34,069 bases of DNA from JAJTHC01 sp044358835 (lineage in GTDB: Bacteria; Cyanobacteriota; Vampirovibrionia; Vampirovibrionales; JAJTHC01). The position numbers and the translations under genes are program-made. Of the stretch, positions 33,172 to 34,069 are shown piece by piece. The notes below the pieces were generated by a model that worked only from the letters and a program-made list of their open reading frames with translations, searched no databases and was not told the DNA's origin. The stretch lies in the NCBI GenBank assembly GCA_044358835.1, contig JBIKNF010000013.1, positions 1-34,069 of the forward strand, read 5' to 3'. How positions within the stretch are numbered: position 1 is the stretch's first letter; each line of letters begins with the position of its first letter.

Positions 33172-33687
33172 TTATAAGGCAGGAGCCGATTGCAACAAAC
33201 CTTCTATATCATGCAACACATGGCAAGCGCCTCGCCAAGGGTTCTTGGCCAAATACTGTTGATGGTACTCTTCTGCCTTCCAGAAGGTTTCTGCCGGTAG
33301 AATTTCAGTGACAATCGGTGGATTAAATAAGCTTTGTGCATACGCTCTGCTTTTTACAGCGATTTCACGTTGTGACTCACTGGTGGTGTAAATCCCGCTC
33401 CGGTATTGAGTGCCTAGATCGGGGCCTTGTCTGTTGAGTTGAGTGGGGTCATGCAAGTGCCAAAACAACCAAAGCAACTGGTTGAATGTAATTATTTCAC
33501 GGTCAAACACCACCTCTACCGCTTCGGCATGTTGGGTGCGTCCTGTGCAAACATCTTGATAGGTGGGTCGGCTTGTTTGGCCGTTCATATAACCCACTGA
33601 AGTTGCTAAAACCCCTGTGAGACTTGACAAAACGGCTTCGACTCCCCAAAAGCATCCGGCCGCTAAATAGGTTTTTTCTTGTGACAT
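33172..33687 (-). CDS. msrA: Peptide methionine sulfoxide reductase MsrA
   Basis: Repairs the S-form of methionine sulfoxide in proteins. It is 171 aa from ATG 33687. The active site is AAGCFWGVE with nucleophile C12. SVGYMNG, TGRTQHAEAVEVVFD and FWHLHDPTQLNRQGPDLGTQYRSGIY are standard family blocks. The open frame runs to 33870, but GGGAG lies 7 nt before ATG 33687 and the protein then has family length. The C-terminus is short and ends HVLHDIEGLLQSAPAL, with no resolving Cys pair of the E. coli kind visible. Confidence 0.94.
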   Translation of the reverse strand: MSQEKTYLAAGCFWGVEAVLSSLTGVLATSVGYMNGQTSRPTYQDVCTGRTQHAEAVEVVFDREIITFNQLLWLFWHLHDPTQLNRQGPDLGTQYRSGIYTTSESQREIAVKSRAYAQSLFNPPIVTEILPAETFWKAEEYHQQYLAKNPWRGACHVLHDIEGLLQSAPAL

Positions 33688-34069
33688 AGTCATTCTCCCT
33701 TTCCTGATGGGTTTAACTGTAATGTTACATGGAGATGCTTGAATTGTCATATAAAAGTCATAAAAAAATAAGTTTTTTAAAATTAGGTGTTGACGTAGGA
33801 AGTCGTTTGAGTGATGATAGGTTTGTTGAGAAGCGAAATGCTTCAAAACACATGACATGTTCCTTGACAACTCAATAGTGGAAATTTTAAGACGAAAAGA
33901 ATGGTCGATTGTTTTTTAGCGAGAGCAATCGACGTACAATGTTTTTTGAAGTCAATTTCGGATTTAACAAAGCTGTTCACGAAAGCGAACAGTTTTGCGG
34001 GGAGTGTTGATCGCCTCGATATAGAAAGGATGAATAAAAGCTAGAATAGAACAAACTATTAACTTTTAA
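33688..34069 (+). promoter_or_regulatory. Right-edge promoter and leader, possibly rRNA operon
   Basis: No gene is seen. A perfect TTGACA lies at 33864-33869 with TTAAGA 17 nt later (33887-33892). The transcript would then contain an 8-bp hairpin GTCGATTG/CAATCGAC (33904-33911/33926-33933), GATTTAACAAAG at 33961, which resembles boxA (CTTTAACA), and a hairpin CTGTTC/GAACAG (33973-33978/33987-33992) capped by a GAAA tetraloop. The layout is like the leader of an rRNA operon, but the window ends before any 16S sequence. Confidence 0.35.

Noticed and set aside
33056..33311. Short frames (68 and 71 aa) between the HDOD gene and msrA
   Set aside because: They run through two terminators and the 3' end of msrA on the opposite strand, with no ribosome binding site.

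Overview
The window is about 34 kb of bacterial chromosome, densely coded at moderate GC, with mostly housekeeping and biosynthetic genes on both strands. Several features suggest a member of the Cyanobacteria/Melainabacteria (Vampirovibrionia) lineage. nusB lies directly beside ftsY, and NusB carries a long internal insert. Lysine is made with a DapL-type aminotransferase, there is an FdxA-like ferredoxin, and one LptF/G-type permease is present. No photosynthesis gene is seen, and the taxonomic placement is an inference from gene content only.

Layout, left to right. A hairpin-rich gene-free edge (1-258) is followed by a glycogen-debranching gene (glgX, minus) behind a small two-helix membrane protein. 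Then come an Fe/Mn superoxide dismutase and a 2[4Fe-4S]/7Fe ferredoxin (plus), and a Pro-rich single-pass membrane protein of unknown role (minus). A 21-bp minisatellite precedes a histidine operon read on the minus strand: a HisC-HAD fusion, hisB, hisH and an unknown 128-aa protein, all translationally overlapping. On the plus strand an mtnW (RuBisCO-like)/mtnX pair encodes two consecutive steps of methylthioadenosine salvage. It converges on a selO-yaiI pair, a tRNA-Ser(GGA) and thioredoxin.

The middle holds an LptF/LptG-type permease, a SPOR-domain protein with a Nudix hydrolase, a secreted purple-acid-phosphatase-like enzyme and dapL. Next is an accessory patch: an orphan MNT-type nucleotidyltransferase and a conspicuously AT-rich 670-aa membrane protein starting 3 nt after the polA stop codon. 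Then follow polA, an SDR/zinc-alcohol-dehydrogenase pair, folC, ftsY and nusB. The right part carries a degenerate receiver-like protein, an HDOD protein and msrA. The last ~200 bases look like a promoter and leader, possibly of an rRNA operon.

The most unusual finding is a family of three ~150-bp elements at 9811-9961, 28639-28788 and 28785-28933. Each has TATAG...CTATA inverted termini and a small hairpin at its exact centre, 68 nt from the left end in all three. Base changes between copies are compensated across the predicted stems (terminal stem, central hairpin and a third hairpin with loop CCTAGAAT). Two of the copies abut between folC and ftsY and supply the stop codons of both genes. 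A solo end of the same family forms the 3' end of the gene at 6330. The second notable item is the HisC-HAD fusion, which could combine histidinol-phosphate aminotransferase and histidinol-phosphatase in one polypeptide.
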